Source: an uncultured Amaricoccus sp.
GTDB lineage: Bacteria; Pseudomonadota; Alphaproteobacteria; Rhodobacterales; Rhodobacteraceae
Direction of reading: 5' to 3'
Assembly (NCBI RefSeq): GCF_937891315.1
Contig: NZ_CALAGI010000029.1
Location: forward strand, 1-24,330
DNA: 24,330 nt
This document shows, in pieces, positions 1 to 8,396 of the stretch. The notes under the pieces are model-generated. The model saw only the letters and a list, made by a program, of their open reading frames with translations, did no database searches and was not told the origin of the DNA. Positions within the stretch are counted from its first letter, which is position 1, and each line of letters starts with the position of its first letter. Position numbers and translations under genes: made by a program.

Positions 1-406
1 CGGCGATCGCGTGGGGACCGAAGATCGCCGCCGAGCACGGCTTCCCGGCCGCGCTAGAAAGCGGCATCGCGGTCGCCACCGTCAGCCTGATCATCGCGAG
101 CTTGCTCGGCGGCCCGCTGACGAAACTGCTGATCGAACGCAACGCGCAATTCAAACGGTGGTCGCGGCGGGCTACATCGTCTTCGTGGTGTTCCCCGCGC
201 TGGGGCGGACCTATCAGGCGGCCGTCCTGTCGGGAGGCTTCACCGGTCTCTCGCTCGGCTCGACCCCGACCGCCATCGCCAGCATGTCGGCGATCACCAG
301 GCGCTATGGGCCGTCGCCGAACGCCTTCGTGATCCTGCCGCTGGTCTCCGCCTTCTTCGTGGACATCGTCAACGTCGGCGCGATCACGCTCTTCCTGCGG
401 CTGTAG
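1..406 (+). pseudogene. gltS: Sodium/glutamate symporter GltS, C-terminal remnant with internal deletion and frameshift
   Basis: Two GltS-like blocks lie in different frames. From base 3 the frame reads AIAWGPKIAAEHGFPAALES and on to GGPLTKLLIERN, which matches the middle of GltS. From about base 153 another frame reads VVAAGYIVFVVF, GFTGLSLGSTPTAIASMSAI and YGPSPNAFVILPLVSAFF, the last transmembrane part of GltS, ending at TAG 404-406. In intact GltS (E. coli about 400 residues, from memory) roughly 110 residues separate these blocks. Here they are fused near bases 148-160, so both a segment and the reading frame are lost. The gene also runs off the left edge. An intact protein would be an inner-membrane Na+/glutamate symporter. 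This copy cannot encode a normal one. A sequencing error could explain a frameshift but not the missing segment. Confidence 0.82.
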
Positions 407-417
407 CGGGCGGAATG

Positions 418-432
418 ACCGTTGCTAACGGT
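418..432. promoter_or_regulatory. Short palindrome between gltS remnant and small ORF
   Basis: ACCGTT-GCT-AACGGT is a perfect 6-bp inverted repeat with a 3-base centre. It lies just after the gltS remnant stop and about 70 bases before the next start. It could be an operator or the base of a small hairpin. There is no T-run, so a classical terminator is not supported. Confidence 0.3.
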
Positions 433-499
433 AACGTACTTCGCAGGTCCGTGATCGCCGCGCACCCTCGGCTCCGTCTTCTGGCCGGGGGTGGCGCAC

Positions 500-769
500 G
501 TGGCGAAGGCTGACATCGCTGAAGCAGGACTCGCACGGGCGATGGAGCGCTTTCCCGAGGCGGCGCCCGCGCTGCGGCGGCTGGCGCGGACCGCCCCCGA
601 GTTCTGCGAGATCTGCGAGGAATACGCCCTGGCCCGGCAGAGCCTCGCCGGCTTCGAGGCGCGCGCGGATGCCGCGGAGCGCCCGGAAATCGGCGACTAT
701 CGCACGGTGATCGCCGAGCTCGAACGCGAGATCGACCGCCTGCTGAAGGAGGCTGGACCGGACGGCTGA
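500..769 (+). CDS. Small hypothetical protein (89 aa)
   Basis: I do not recognise this family. The predicted protein is about 89 residues, helical and charged, with an E/R/A-rich make-up (for example ALRRLARTAPEFCEICEEYA and a C-terminal AELEREIDRLLKEA) that looks able to form a helical bundle or coiled coil. It has no signal peptide or membrane segment and is likely cytoplasmic. GTG at 500 is preferred because a G-rich stretch (about 485-491) sits 8 bases upstream. An in-frame GTG at 491 would add three residues but has a weaker site. Its codon use matches the neighbouring genes, and its sense frame is more protein-like than the antisense one. It lies 100 bp before the arginine operon on the same strand and may or may not be co-transcribed with it. 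Confidence 0.6.
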   Translation: MAKADIAEAGLARAMERFPEAAPALRRLARTAPEFCEICEEYALARQSLAGFEARADAAERPEIGDYRTVIAELEREIDRLLKEAGPDG

Positions 770-869
770 CGCATCGCGCCGGGGGCGCCCGAACAGGATT
801 CCGGCACGCCTGGCGACCTCGGGAGGAACGCCGAAGCAAGGGCGCGCCGGCCAGGAACGAGGCAAGAAG

Positions 870-2342
870 ATGAAGAAGTTTCCAACCGCCTTTACCATCC
901 TCTTCGGCCTGATCGTCCTTGTCGCGGCGCTGACCTGGATCATTCCCGCCGGGCAGTACGAGCGGGCGATGAACGAGACGCTCGGCAAGGAGGCGCCGGT
1001 TCCCGGCACCTACGCGCAGGTCGAGCCGAACCCGCAGGGCCTCGGCGCGGTGCTGATGGCGCCGATCGCCGGGCTCTACGATCCCGACACCGGCATGGCG
1101 AACGCCGTCGACGTGGCGGTCTTCGTGCTGGTCATCGGCGGCTTTCTCGCGGTGGTGACCAGGACCGGCGCCATCGACGCCGGCATCGGCTGGCTGCTGA
1201 CCGCGCTCAGGGGCCGGGAGATCTGGATGATCCCGATCCTGATGACCGCCTTCGCCTTGGGCGGCACCAGCTACGGCATGGCCGAGGAGAGCCTCGCCTT
1301 CTACGCCATCGTGCTGCCGGTCTTCATCCGGGCGGGTTACGACGCGCTGACCGGGGTCGCGGTGATCCTGCTCGGCTGCGGCATCGGCACCCTCGGCTCG
1401 ACCTTCAACGCCTTCGCGACGGTGGTCGGCTCCAACGCGGCCGGCGTGCCCTTCACCGACGGGCTGCTGCTGCGCGTGTTCATCCTCGTCGCCTGCCTCG
1501 CGGCGGGCATCCTCTACGTCGTGCGCTACGCCCGGGCGGTGAAGGCCGACCCGGCGCGCTCGGTCGTCGCGGCGCAGCGCGAGGCGAACGTCCAGCATTT
1601 CCTCAAGGGCTCCGAGGTCGGCGCCCCGCTGCCGGAGTTCAACCGCACGCGCGAGGTCATCCTCGCCCTCTTCGGCCTGACCTTCGTCGCCATGCTCTAT
1701 GGTGTCATCGCCAAGGGCTGGTGGATGGGGCAGATGTCGGCGCTGTTCCTCGGCATGGCGATCCTCACCTTCTTCGTCGCCAAGTTCGACGCCGGCACGA
1801 AGATGGATGAACACACCTTCGTCGACACCTTCGTGAACGGCGCCCGCGACCTGCTCGGCGTCGCGCTCATCATCGGCGTGGCCCGCGGCATCGTGGTGGT
1901 GATGGACGCCGGCAAGATCACCGACACCATCCTGCATGCCCGCGAGGCGGCGCTGGGCGGGCTCGCCCCGGTCGCCTTCATCAACCGGATGCTGCTGAAC
2001 CAGACCGTGCTGTCCTTCCTCGTACCCTCGTCCTCCGGCCTCGCCGTCCTGTCGATGCCGATCCTGGCACCGCTCGCCGACTTCGCCGGGGTGGCGCGGA
2101 GCCTCGTCGTCACCGCCTACCAGTCGGCGAACGGCTGGGTGAACCTGTTCAACCCGACGTTCGCGGTGGTGATGGGCGGGCTCGCGATCGGGCGGGTAGC
2201 CTACGACAAGTGGCTGCGTTTCGTCTGGCCGCTGCTCCTCATCCTCGCCGTCATCGTCTCGGGCGCGCTCAGCCTCTCGGCGATGATGGCCGACACGCCC
2301 GCTGCCCAGACCGCCGCGCCCAACGTCACGCCAGCCAACTGA
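870..2342 (+). CDS. YfcC/ArcD-like basic amino acid transporter
   Basis: A 490-residue inner-membrane protein with about 12 hydrophobic segments. It opens with a typical YfcC-family start (MKKFPTAFTILFGLIVLVAA followed by LTWIIPAGQYER) and carries the family blocks GTSYGMAEESLAFY, LGCGIGTLGSTFNAFAT, INRMLLNQTVLSFLVPSSSG and AYQSANGWVNLFNPT. The family includes putative arginine/ornithine antiporters of arginine deiminase clusters. Gene position supports that role: arcA begins 32 bp downstream and arcB, arcC follow. The inferred reaction is arginine in, ornithine out, across the inner membrane. ATG 870 has a GAGG element about 8 bases upstream. Length is normal and no damage is visible. Family membership is confident. 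The exact substrate is inference from neighbours, so I give no symbol, although arcD would be the functional analogue. Confidence 0.87.
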   Translation: MKKFPTAFTILFGLIVLVAALTWIIPAGQYERAMNETLGKEAPVPGTYAQVEPNPQGLGAVLMAPIAGLYDPDTGMANAVDVAVFVLVIGGFLAVVTRTGAIDAGIGWLLTALRGREIWMIPILMTAFALGGTSYGMAEESLAFYAIVLPVFIRAGYDALTGVAVILLGCGIGTLGSTFNAFATVVGSNAAGVPFTDGLLLRVFILVACLAAGILYVVRYARAVKADPARSVVAAQREANVQHFLKGSEVGAPLPEFNRTREVILALFGLTFVAMLYGVIAKGWWMGQMSALFLGMAILTFFVAKFDAGTKMDEHTFVDTFVNGARDLLGVALIIGVARGIVVVMDAGKITDTILHAREAALGGLAPVAFINRMLLNQTVLSFLVPSSSGLAVLSMPILAPLADFAGVARSLVVTAYQSANGWVNLFNPTFAVVMGGLAIGRVAYDKWLRFVWPLLLILAVIVSGALSLSAMMADTPAAQTAAPNVTPAN

Positions 2343-2374
2343 GAGCGCGAACGCGCCAGAACCGGAGGAACCCC

Positions 2375-3601
2375 ATGCAACTCGGCGTCCATTCGGAGAT
2401 CGGCAAGCTCCGCAAGGTCATGGTCTCGCGCCCCTCGCTCGCCCATGAGCGGCTGACGCCCGGCAACTGTCATGATCTGCTCTTCGATGACGTGATCTGG
2501 GTGCAGAAGGCGCGCTCGGACCATGCCGACTTCGTGCTGAAGATGAAAGACCGCGGGATCGAGGTCTTCGATATCCAGGACCTGCTCACTGACATCCTGC
2601 GCGACAACCCCGAGGCGCGCGCCTTCATCCTCGACCGGCGGATCACGCCGAACCAGGTCGGGCCGGCGCTCGCCAAGGTGCTGCGCCCCTGGCTCGACGA
2701 GGCGGATCCGCATTTCCTCGCGCGGCACCTGCTGGGCGGCGTGGTGCTCGAGGACATGCCAGCGGAGATCGTCACGCCGCTCATGCGCGACGCCCTCTCC
2801 GAGACCGAGTTCCTGGTGAAGCCGGTCCCGAACGCCCTCTTCCAGCGCGACCCCTCCTGCTGGATCTACGGCGGTGTCACCTGCAACCCGATGTACTGGC
2901 CGGCGCGCAGGCCCGAGGCGCTCATCCAGCGCGCCGTCTACAAGTTCCATCCCGAATTCACCGGCAACGAATTCGAGATCTGGTGGGGCGACAGCGACGA
3001 GGACTGGGGCAACACCTCGATGGAGGGGGGCGACGTCATGCCGATCGGCAAGGGCGTCGTCCTCATCGGCATGGGCGAGCGCTCGACGCGACAGGCGGTC
3101 AACCAGGTCGCCGACCGCCTGTTCGAGAAGGGCGCCGCCGAGCGGGTCATCGCCTGCGCGATGCCGAAGAGCCGGGCGGCGATGCATCTCGACACCGTCT
3201 TCACCTGCCTCGACCACGACAAGGTGACGGCGTTCCGCGCCGTCGTCGACGAGATCACCTGCTTCTCGCTCCGCCCCGACGGCAAGGGCGAGGTCGAGAT
3301 CATCCGGGAGAAGGGCCACCTCTTCGACGTCTACAAGGACGCGCTCGGCCTGAAGGATCTGCTTGTCATCGGCACCGGCGGCAACGCCTTCGACGCCGAG
3401 CGCGAGCAGTGGGACGACGGCAACAACGTCGTCGCCTTGGAGCCCGGGGTCATCGTCGGCTACGACCGCAACACCCACACCAACACGCTGCTCAGGAAGG
3501 CCGGGGTCGAGGTCGTCACCATCGGCAGCCAGGAGCTCGGCCGTGGCCGCGGCGGCGGCCACTGCATGACCTGCCCGATCCTGCGCGATCCGGCCTACTG
3601 A
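2375..3601 (+). CDS. arcA: Arginine deiminase
   Basis: A 408-residue cytoplasmic enzyme that hydrolyses L-arginine to L-citrulline and ammonia, the first step of the arginine deiminase pathway. It starts LGVHSEIGKLRKVMVSRPS, typical of ArcA, and holds FQRDPSCWIYGGVTCNPMYW, SMEGGDVMPIGKGVVLIGMG, MHLDTVFTCLD and the C-terminal GGGHCMTCP block, in which Cys397 is the expected catalytic nucleophile. Length fits the family (about 405-420). ATG 2375 has a strong GGAGG at 2364-2368. Longer upstream readings of this frame overlap the transporter gene and are not needed. arcB follows after 14 bp and arcC after that, in the usual pathway order. The gene looks intact. Confidence 0.97.
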   Translation: MQLGVHSEIGKLRKVMVSRPSLAHERLTPGNCHDLLFDDVIWVQKARSDHADFVLKMKDRGIEVFDIQDLLTDILRDNPEARAFILDRRITPNQVGPALAKVLRPWLDEADPHFLARHLLGGVVLEDMPAEIVTPLMRDALSETEFLVKPVPNALFQRDPSCWIYGGVTCNPMYWPARRPEALIQRAVYKFHPEFTGNEFEIWWGDSDEDWGNTSMEGGDVMPIGKGVVLIGMGERSTRQAVNQVADRLFEKGAAERVIACAMPKSRAAMHLDTVFTCLDHDKVTAFRAVVDEITCFSLRPDGKGEVEIIREKGHLFDVYKDALGLKDLLVIGTGGNAFDAEREQWDDGNNVVALEPGVIVGYDRNTHTNTLLRKAGVEVVTIGSQELGRGRGGGHCMTCPILRDPAY

Positions 3602-3615
3602 GGGAGGGGAAGCCC

Positions 3616-4617
3616 ATGTCGTTCAATCTCAAGGGTCGCAGCTACCTGAAGCTCGACGACTTCAGCCAGCGCGAGATGCTCTACCTCCTCGACCTCTCCC
3701 GCGACCTGAAGCGGGCGAAGTACAGTGGCACCGAGCGCGAGTTGCTCAAGGGCAAGGAAATCTGCCTGATCTTCGAGAAGACCTCGACCCGCACCCGCTG
3801 CGCCTTCGAGGTGGCGGCGCATGACCAGGGCGCGCATGTCACCTATCTCGATCCGAGCGGCAGCCAGATCGGCCACAAGGAGTCGATGAAGGACACCGCC
3901 CGCGTCCTCGGGCGGATGTTCGACGCCATCGAGTTCCGCGGCTCGTCGCAGCACGCGGTGGACGACCTCGCCAAATACGCCGGCGTCCCGGTCTACAACG
4001 GCCTGACCGATGACTGGCACCCGACGCAGATGCTCGCCGACATGCTGACCATGGTCGAGCATTCCGACAAGCCGCGCAGCCAGATCGCCTACGCCTTCCT
4101 CGGCGACGCGCGCAACAACATGGGCAACTCGCTCCTCGTGCTCGGCGCCATGATGGGCTGCGATGTCCGCATGGTGGCGCCGAAGGCCAACCAGCCGCAT
4201 GACGACGTGCAGGCGATCGCGAAGAAATGGGCGGATCAGACCGGCGCGCGGCTGATGGTGACGGACGACATCGACGCGGGCGTGAAGGGCGTCGACTTCG
4301 TCCACACCGACGTCTGGGTCTCGATGGGCGAGCCGAAGGAGGTCTGGGCCGAGCGGATCAAGCTGCTCTCGCCCTACCAGGTCAACGCGGCCCTGATGAA
4401 GAAGACCGGCAATCCGACGGTGAAGTTCATGCACTGCCTCCCCGCCTTCCACAACACCGAGACCAAGGTCGGCCAGGACATCTTCGAGAAGTTCGGGATC
4501 AAGGAGATGGAGGTGACGGAAGAGGTCTTCGAGAGCCCGATGAACGTCGCCTTCGAACAGGCCGAGAACCGGCTGCACACCATCAAGGCGATCCTCGTCG
4601 CCACCCTCGCGGGGTGA
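3616..4617 (+). CDS. arcB: Catabolic ornithine carbamoyltransferase
   Basis: A 333-residue cytoplasmic enzyme. In this setting it converts citrulline and phosphate to ornithine and carbamoyl phosphate, the reverse of the biosynthetic direction. Visible motifs are FEKTSTRTRCAFEV (carbamoyl phosphate binding, STRTR), GRMFDAIEFRG, DDWHPTQMLADMLTM (HPTQ) and the ornithine-binding MHCLPAFHNTET (HCLP). Length and the C-terminal end resemble catabolic ArcB rather than the shorter anabolic ArgF. The position between arcA and arcC supports the catabolic role. ATG 3616 is preceded by GGGAGGGG. arcC begins 5 bp after the stop. All key motifs are present. Confidence 0.96.
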   Translation: MSFNLKGRSYLKLDDFSQREMLYLLDLSRDLKRAKYSGTERELLKGKEICLIFEKTSTRTRCAFEVAAHDQGAHVTYLDPSGSQIGHKESMKDTARVLGRMFDAIEFRGSSQHAVDDLAKYAGVPVYNGLTDDWHPTQMLADMLTMVEHSDKPRSQIAYAFLGDARNNMGNSLLVLGAMMGCDVRMVAPKANQPHDDVQAIAKKWADQTGARLMVTDDIDAGVKGVDFVHTDVWVSMGEPKEVWAERIKLLSPYQVNAALMKKTGNPTVKFMHCLPAFHNTETKVGQDIFEKFGIKEMEVTEEVFESPMNVAFEQAENRLHTIKAILVATLAG

Positions 4618-4622
4618 CGCCA

Positions 4623-5555
4623 ATGGCCCGCATCGTCGTCGCCCTCGGCGGCAACGCCCTCCTGAAGCGCGGCGAGGCCCTCACCGCATCGAACCAGCGC
4701 CGCAATGCCCGCGTCGCGGCGGAGGCGCTGGCCCCGCTCTGCGCCGGAAACGAGCTGGTCATCACCCACGGCAACGGTCCGCAGGTCGGGTTGCTCGCGC
4801 TGCAGGAACTCGCCTGGCCGGGTGAGGATGCGCCGCTCGACGTGCTCGGCGCCGAGACCGAAGGCTCGATCGGCTACATGATCGAGCAGGAACTCGGCAA
4901 CCTCCTGCCCGCCGAGACACCCCTCGCCACCCTCCTGACCATGGTCGAGGTCGGTCCCGACGACCCGGCCTTCGCCGACCCGACCAAGTTCGTCGGCCAA
5001 GTCTACGACGAGGCCGAGGCGAAGGCCGAGGCCGCGTCGAAGGGCTGGACGGTCAAGCCCGACGGCGACAAGTGGCGGCGCGTCGTCCCCTCGCCGCCGC
5101 CGAAGCGCATCTTCCAGCTTCGCCCGATCCGCTGGCTGCTGGAGAAGGGCACCGTCGTCATCGCCGCCGGCGGCGGCGGCATCCCGACGATGTACGAGAA
5201 GGGAACGAAGCGCCTCGTCGGCGTCGAATGCGTCATCGACAAGGATCGCGCCACCGCGCTCCTCGCCCGCGAGATTGGCGCGAGCGTCTTCGTCTGCGCC
5301 ACCGACGCCGACGCGGTCTACCTCGACTGGGGCAAGCCGTCGCAGCGGGCGATCCGCTGGGCAACGCCCGACGCGATGGACGCCTATTCCTTCCCCGCCG
5401 GTTCGATGGGCCCGAAGGTCGAGGCAGCGCAGGACTTCGCCCGCGCCACCGGCGGCCGGTCGATCATCTGCGCCCTCGCCGACGTCGCCGCCGCCGTGCG
5501 CGGCGACAAGGGCACCACCATCGCCCCCAATGCCGGGGAGACCACCTTCCGCTGA
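4623..5555 (+). CDS. arcC: Carbamate kinase
   Basis: A 310-residue cytoplasmic kinase of the amino-acid kinase fold. It transfers phosphate from carbamoyl phosphate to ADP, giving ATP, CO2 and NH3, and so is the energy-yielding step of the pathway. Evidence: the N-terminal IVVALGGNALLKRGE nucleotide loop, THGNGPQVGLLALQE, the IAAGGGGIPT block, KDRATALLAREIGA, TDADAVYL and the C-terminal GSMGPKVEAAQDF and GTTIAPN segments, all as in ArcC. ATG 4623 starts 5 bp after the arcB stop, suggesting translational coupling. A much longer in-frame reading starting inside arcB is a shadow. The antiporter gene follows after 9 bp. Confidence 0.96.
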   Translation: MARIVVALGGNALLKRGEALTASNQRRNARVAAEALAPLCAGNELVITHGNGPQVGLLALQELAWPGEDAPLDVLGAETEGSIGYMIEQELGNLLPAETPLATLLTMVEVGPDDPAFADPTKFVGQVYDEAEAKAEAASKGWTVKPDGDKWRRVVPSPPPKRIFQLRPIRWLLEKGTVVIAAGGGGIPTMYEKGTKRLVGVECVIDKDRATALLAREIGASVFVCATDADAVYLDWGKPSQRAIRWATPDAMDAYSFPAGSMGPKVEAAQDFARATGGRSIICALADVAAAVRGDKGTTIAPNAGETTFR

Positions 5556-5564
5556 GGCCCGCCG

Positions 5565-7025
5565 ATGCGCTTCCACCGATCGCCCGCTCCGAAGCCCCTC
5601 GGCCTCTGGTCGGCGCTCGTCCCCGTCGTCACGCTGGTCGTCCTCCTCGGCCTCTCCTTCACCCTCTTCGGCGACGGCGCGGCGAGCGGCCCGAACCAGG
5701 TGGCGCTCCTCTTCTGCTCCCTCGTCGCCATCGCCGTCGCCCGGTGGCACGGCCACACGATCGACTCGTTGCGCGACGCCGCCGTCGCCAGCGTCACCGC
5801 CGGTCTGCCCGCGATCTTCATCCTCCTCTCCGTCGGTGCCCTGATCGGCACCTGGGCGATGAGCGGCACGCTGACCGCCATGGTCTACTTCGGCCTGCAG
5901 CTCCTCAGCCCCGCCTTCTTCTACCCGACGACCTGCCTGATCTGCCTCGTCGTCGCCGTCTCGATCGGCAGTTCCTGGACCACCGCCGGCACCCTCGGCA
6001 TCGGCCTGATGGGCATCGCCCGTGAGATGGGCCTCGATCCGGCGATCACCGCAGGGGCTGTCATCTCCGGCGCCTATTTCGGCGACCGCCTGTCGCCGCT
6101 CTCCGGCACCGCCAACCTCGCCTGCGCCGCCGCCGGGGCCGACCTCTACGACCATGTCCGCGAGTCGCTCTGGACCGCGGTCCCCTCTCTCGCCATCGCG
6201 CTCCTCGTCTTCTGGTCGCTCGGCGCCCCGGTCGCGTTCGACCCCTCGGCGGCCACCGCCCGTATCGCGGCCGTCGCCGACCCGCGCCTCCTCCACTTCC
6301 TGCCGCTCTTCCTCGTGCTCCTGATGGCCGCCCTGCGCTGGCCGCCCTTCGTCGCCATCTTCCTCGGGGCGCTGGCCGGCGCGGTCCTCGCCGTCGTGGA
6401 CGCCCCGGACCGCGTCGTGGCCTTCGCCGGCCCGGCGCCGACCCACGACCTCGCGCTCCTCAAGGGCGTCTGGTCCGCCCTCTCCGACGGCTTCGTGTCG
6501 ACGACAGGCGAGCCCGTCGTCGACACGCTCCTCACCCGCGGCGGCATGGCGAGCATGTTGCCGACGGTCTGGCTCATCCTCGTCGCCCTCGCCTTCGGCG
6601 GCTTCATCGAGAAGGCCGGTGTCCTCGAGCGCCTGATCGGCCCGGTCATCGCCGCCGCCCGCTCGGTCGGCGCGCTCTGCACCGCGCTCGTCGCCGCCGC
6701 GTTCGGCACCAACCTGCTGGCCTCCGACCAGTATATCGCCGTCGTCCTCCCCGGCCGGATGTTCCGCCCGGCCTTCGCCGCCCGCGGCCTCGCGCCCGTC
6801 GTCCTGTCCCGCTCCCTCGGCGACAGCGCGGCCGTTACGTCGCCGCTCGTCCCCTGGAACAGCTGCGGCGCCTACATGGCCGCGACCCTCGGCGTCGCGA
6901 CCACGAGCTACCTCCCCTACGCCGTCTTCAACCTCCTCAACCCGCTCGTCTCGATCGCCTTCGCCTTCCTCGGCCTGCGCCTGCTGCGCGCGCCGGGAGC
7001 GGTCACCGAAAGGAGCCTGCCATGA
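5565..7025 (+). CDS. NhaC-family antiporter in arginine deiminase operon
   Basis: A 486-residue inner-membrane protein with about 11-12 hydrophobic segments. It shows NhaC-type blocks: LPAIFILLSVGALIGTWAMS, SIGSSWTTAGTLGIGLMGIA, GAVISGAYFGDRLSPLSGTA, FGTNLLASDQYIAVVLPGRM and LGDSAAVTSPLVPWNSCGAY. The family contains Na+/H+ antiporters and some amino-acid or dicarboxylate exchangers. A second transporter directly after arcC could exchange arginine and ornithine, export ornithine, or handle pH and Na+ balance when ammonia is made. The sequence does not decide. ATG 5565 lies 9 bp after arcC with GAGG overlapping the arcC stop. Its own TGA overlaps the next start (ATGA at 7022-7025), so it is probably translationally coupled to the porin. 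Confidence 0.88.
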   Translation: MRFHRSPAPKPLGLWSALVPVVTLVVLLGLSFTLFGDGAASGPNQVALLFCSLVAIAVARWHGHTIDSLRDAAVASVTAGLPAIFILLSVGALIGTWAMSGTLTAMVYFGLQLLSPAFFYPTTCLICLVVAVSIGSSWTTAGTLGIGLMGIAREMGLDPAITAGAVISGAYFGDRLSPLSGTANLACAAAGADLYDHVRESLWTAVPSLAIALLVFWSLGAPVAFDPSAATARIAAVADPRLLHFLPLFLVLLMAALRWPPFVAIFLGALAGAVLAVVDAPDRVVAFAGPAPTHDLALLKGVWSALSDGFVSTTGEPVVDTLLTRGGMASMLPTVWLILVALAFGGFIEKAGVLERLIGPVIAAARSVGALCTALVAAAFGTNLLASDQYIAVVLPGRMFRPAFAARGLAPVVLSRSLGDSAAVTSPLVPWNSCGAYMAATLGVATTSYLPYAVFNLLNPLVSIAFAFLGLRLLRAPGAVTERSLP

Positions 7026-8344
7026 CTCTCCGCGCCGCCGTCGCCGCCTGCGCCCTGCTCGCGGCGGCGCCCGCCCTCGCGCAGCAGGCGAGCACCGCCG
7101 ACATCGACAGGATGATGGCGGTGATCGAGGCGCAGCAGAAGCAGATCGACGCCATGCGGGCCGAGCTGAACACGCTGAAGTCGCAGCGGACCGCCAGCGC
7201 CGCCCCGACCCACGCCGCCCCCGTCGCGGTCGCCGCGACCACCGCCCCGGCCGCCCCGTCGGTCGACGAGGACGACCGGACCGGCGCCCAGATGGTCGCC
7301 GAGGGCTTCACCTGGAAGGACACCAGCGGCCGCTCCCTGACGCTCTCCGGTCAGATCAACCCCGCGTTCAACGTCGTCGACGACGGCATCTCCACCGACG
7401 TCTTCATCGTCGACAACGACACCTCCGGCACCCGCTTCCGCCTCGACGCCGACGCGCCGCTGGGGCAGACGACGCTCGGCGCCACCCTCGAGATCGGTGC
7501 CAGCCCCAACAACTCCTACGACGTCAGCCAGCTCGCCCCCCAGACCGACGCCGACTTCAACGTCCGCCGCGCCGAGGTCACCTTCCGCGACGACCGCTAC
7601 GGCCGCCTGCAGCTCGGCAAGGGCTCGAGCGCCGCCGACGACACCGCCGAATACGACCTCTCGCTGGTCGCCGGCCCGATCATGTACGCCGGCGTCGCCG
7701 ACATCGCCGGCGGCATCCTCTTCACCGACGGCACCGACTATTCCGGCACCACCGTCGGCGACGCCTTCTTCGACTTCGACGGCGACCGCCTCGCCCGAAT
7801 CCGCTACGACACCCCGATGTTCGGCCCGCTCCAGGGATCGGCTTCCTACGGCCAGGACGACCAGTGGGCGGCCGCCGTCACCCTCGGCGGCGACTATGGC
7901 GACTGGAGCGGCTGGACCGTCGGCGACTTCACCGTTCTTGCCGCTGCCTCGGTCTACAACACGACCGACGACACGGTCGACTACGCCTACGCCGCGTCCG
8001 GCTCGGTGCTGCACGACCCGACCGGGCTGAGCCTCACCCTCTCCACCGGCGGCTACCATCTCGCCGAGGGCGACGACCCGTCAAACGTCTACGCCAAGCT
8101 CGGCTGGGACACGGAGTTCTGGCCGCTGGGGCCGACCGGCTTCGGCGTCGACTACACCCAAGGCGACAACATTTCGTCCGAGGGTGCCGACGGCACATCC
8201 TACGGACTTGCCGCCGTACAGCGCATCGACCGCTACGGTATCGACCTCTACGCGCAGATTCGCCGGTACGAGCTCGACCAAACCTCGGATCCTGAACTGA
8301 ACAACGTCACCGTCGGCACCTTCGGCACGAAGTTCACCTTCTGA
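7022..8344 (+). CDS. Outer-membrane porin with N-terminal coiled coil
   Basis: A 440-residue precursor. Residues 1-21 form a signal peptide ending ALA-Q. Residues about 24-55 (ADIDRMMAVIEAQQKQIDAM and following) have heptad character typical of a periplasmic trimer coiled coil. An Ala/Pro-rich linker spans about 57-85. The rest alternates polar and aromatic residues rich in D, G, Y and T, as in a beta-barrel, and the chain ends in Phe (GTFGTKFTF), the usual outer-membrane assembly signal. This fits a general porin of the type with an N-terminal coiled coil. ATG 7022 overlaps the preceding stop and has AAGGAG at 7010-7015. The overlap suggests the porin belongs to the arginine operon and may let arginine or related substrates through the outer membrane, which is inference. 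Specificity cannot be read. Confidence 0.85.
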   Translation: MTLRAAVAACALLAAAPALAQQASTADIDRMMAVIEAQQKQIDAMRAELNTLKSQRTASAAPTHAAPVAVAATTAPAAPSVDEDDRTGAQMVAEGFTWKDTSGRSLTLSGQINPAFNVVDDGISTDVFIVDNDTSGTRFRLDADAPLGQTTLGATLEIGASPNNSYDVSQLAPQTDADFNVRRAEVTFRDDRYGRLQLGKGSSAADDTAEYDLSLVAGPIMYAGVADIAGGILFTDGTDYSGTTVGDAFFDFDGDRLARIRYDTPMFGPLQGSASYGQDDQWAAAVTLGGDYGDWSGWTVGDFTVLAAASVYNTTDDTVDYAYAASGSVLHDPTGLSLTLSTGGYHLAEGDDPSNVYAKLGWDTEFWPLGPTGFGVDYTQGDNISSEGADGTSYGLAAVQRIDRYGIDLYAQIRRYELDQTSDPELNNVTVGTFGTKFTF

Positions 8345-8350
8345 TCCCGG

Positions 8351-8396
8351 CGGGTCGACGGATGTCTGGCTGGCGGGTCGACGGATGTCTGGCTGG
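8351..8396. repeat. Perfect 23-bp tandem repeat, two copies
   Basis: The unit CGGGTCGACGGATGTCTGGCTGG occupies 8351-8373 and again 8374-8396 without mismatch, 6 bases after the porin stop. (Unit is 23 bases; first 20 are CGGGTCGACGGATGTCTGGC.) The following bases (to about 8515) include TTGAACTGGCCGGGACCG and a small CCGCG-ATAG-CGCGG hairpin at 8442-8455. Short repeats of this kind can lie near insertion-sequence ends, but no transposase or clear terminal repeat is visible. Confidence 0.75.

Noticed and set aside
384..1937. 517-codon minus-strand frame opposite the YfcC-like transporter
   Set aside because: Shadow of a clear membrane protein gene; biased composition and no recognisable domain.
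4374..6446. 690-codon minus-strand frame across arcC and the antiporter
   Set aside because: Antisense shadow of two well-recognised genes; G/E/D/R-rich with no protein motifs.
8351..8396. CRISPR array
   Set aside because: Only two copies, directly adjacent with no spacer, and no cas genes nearby.
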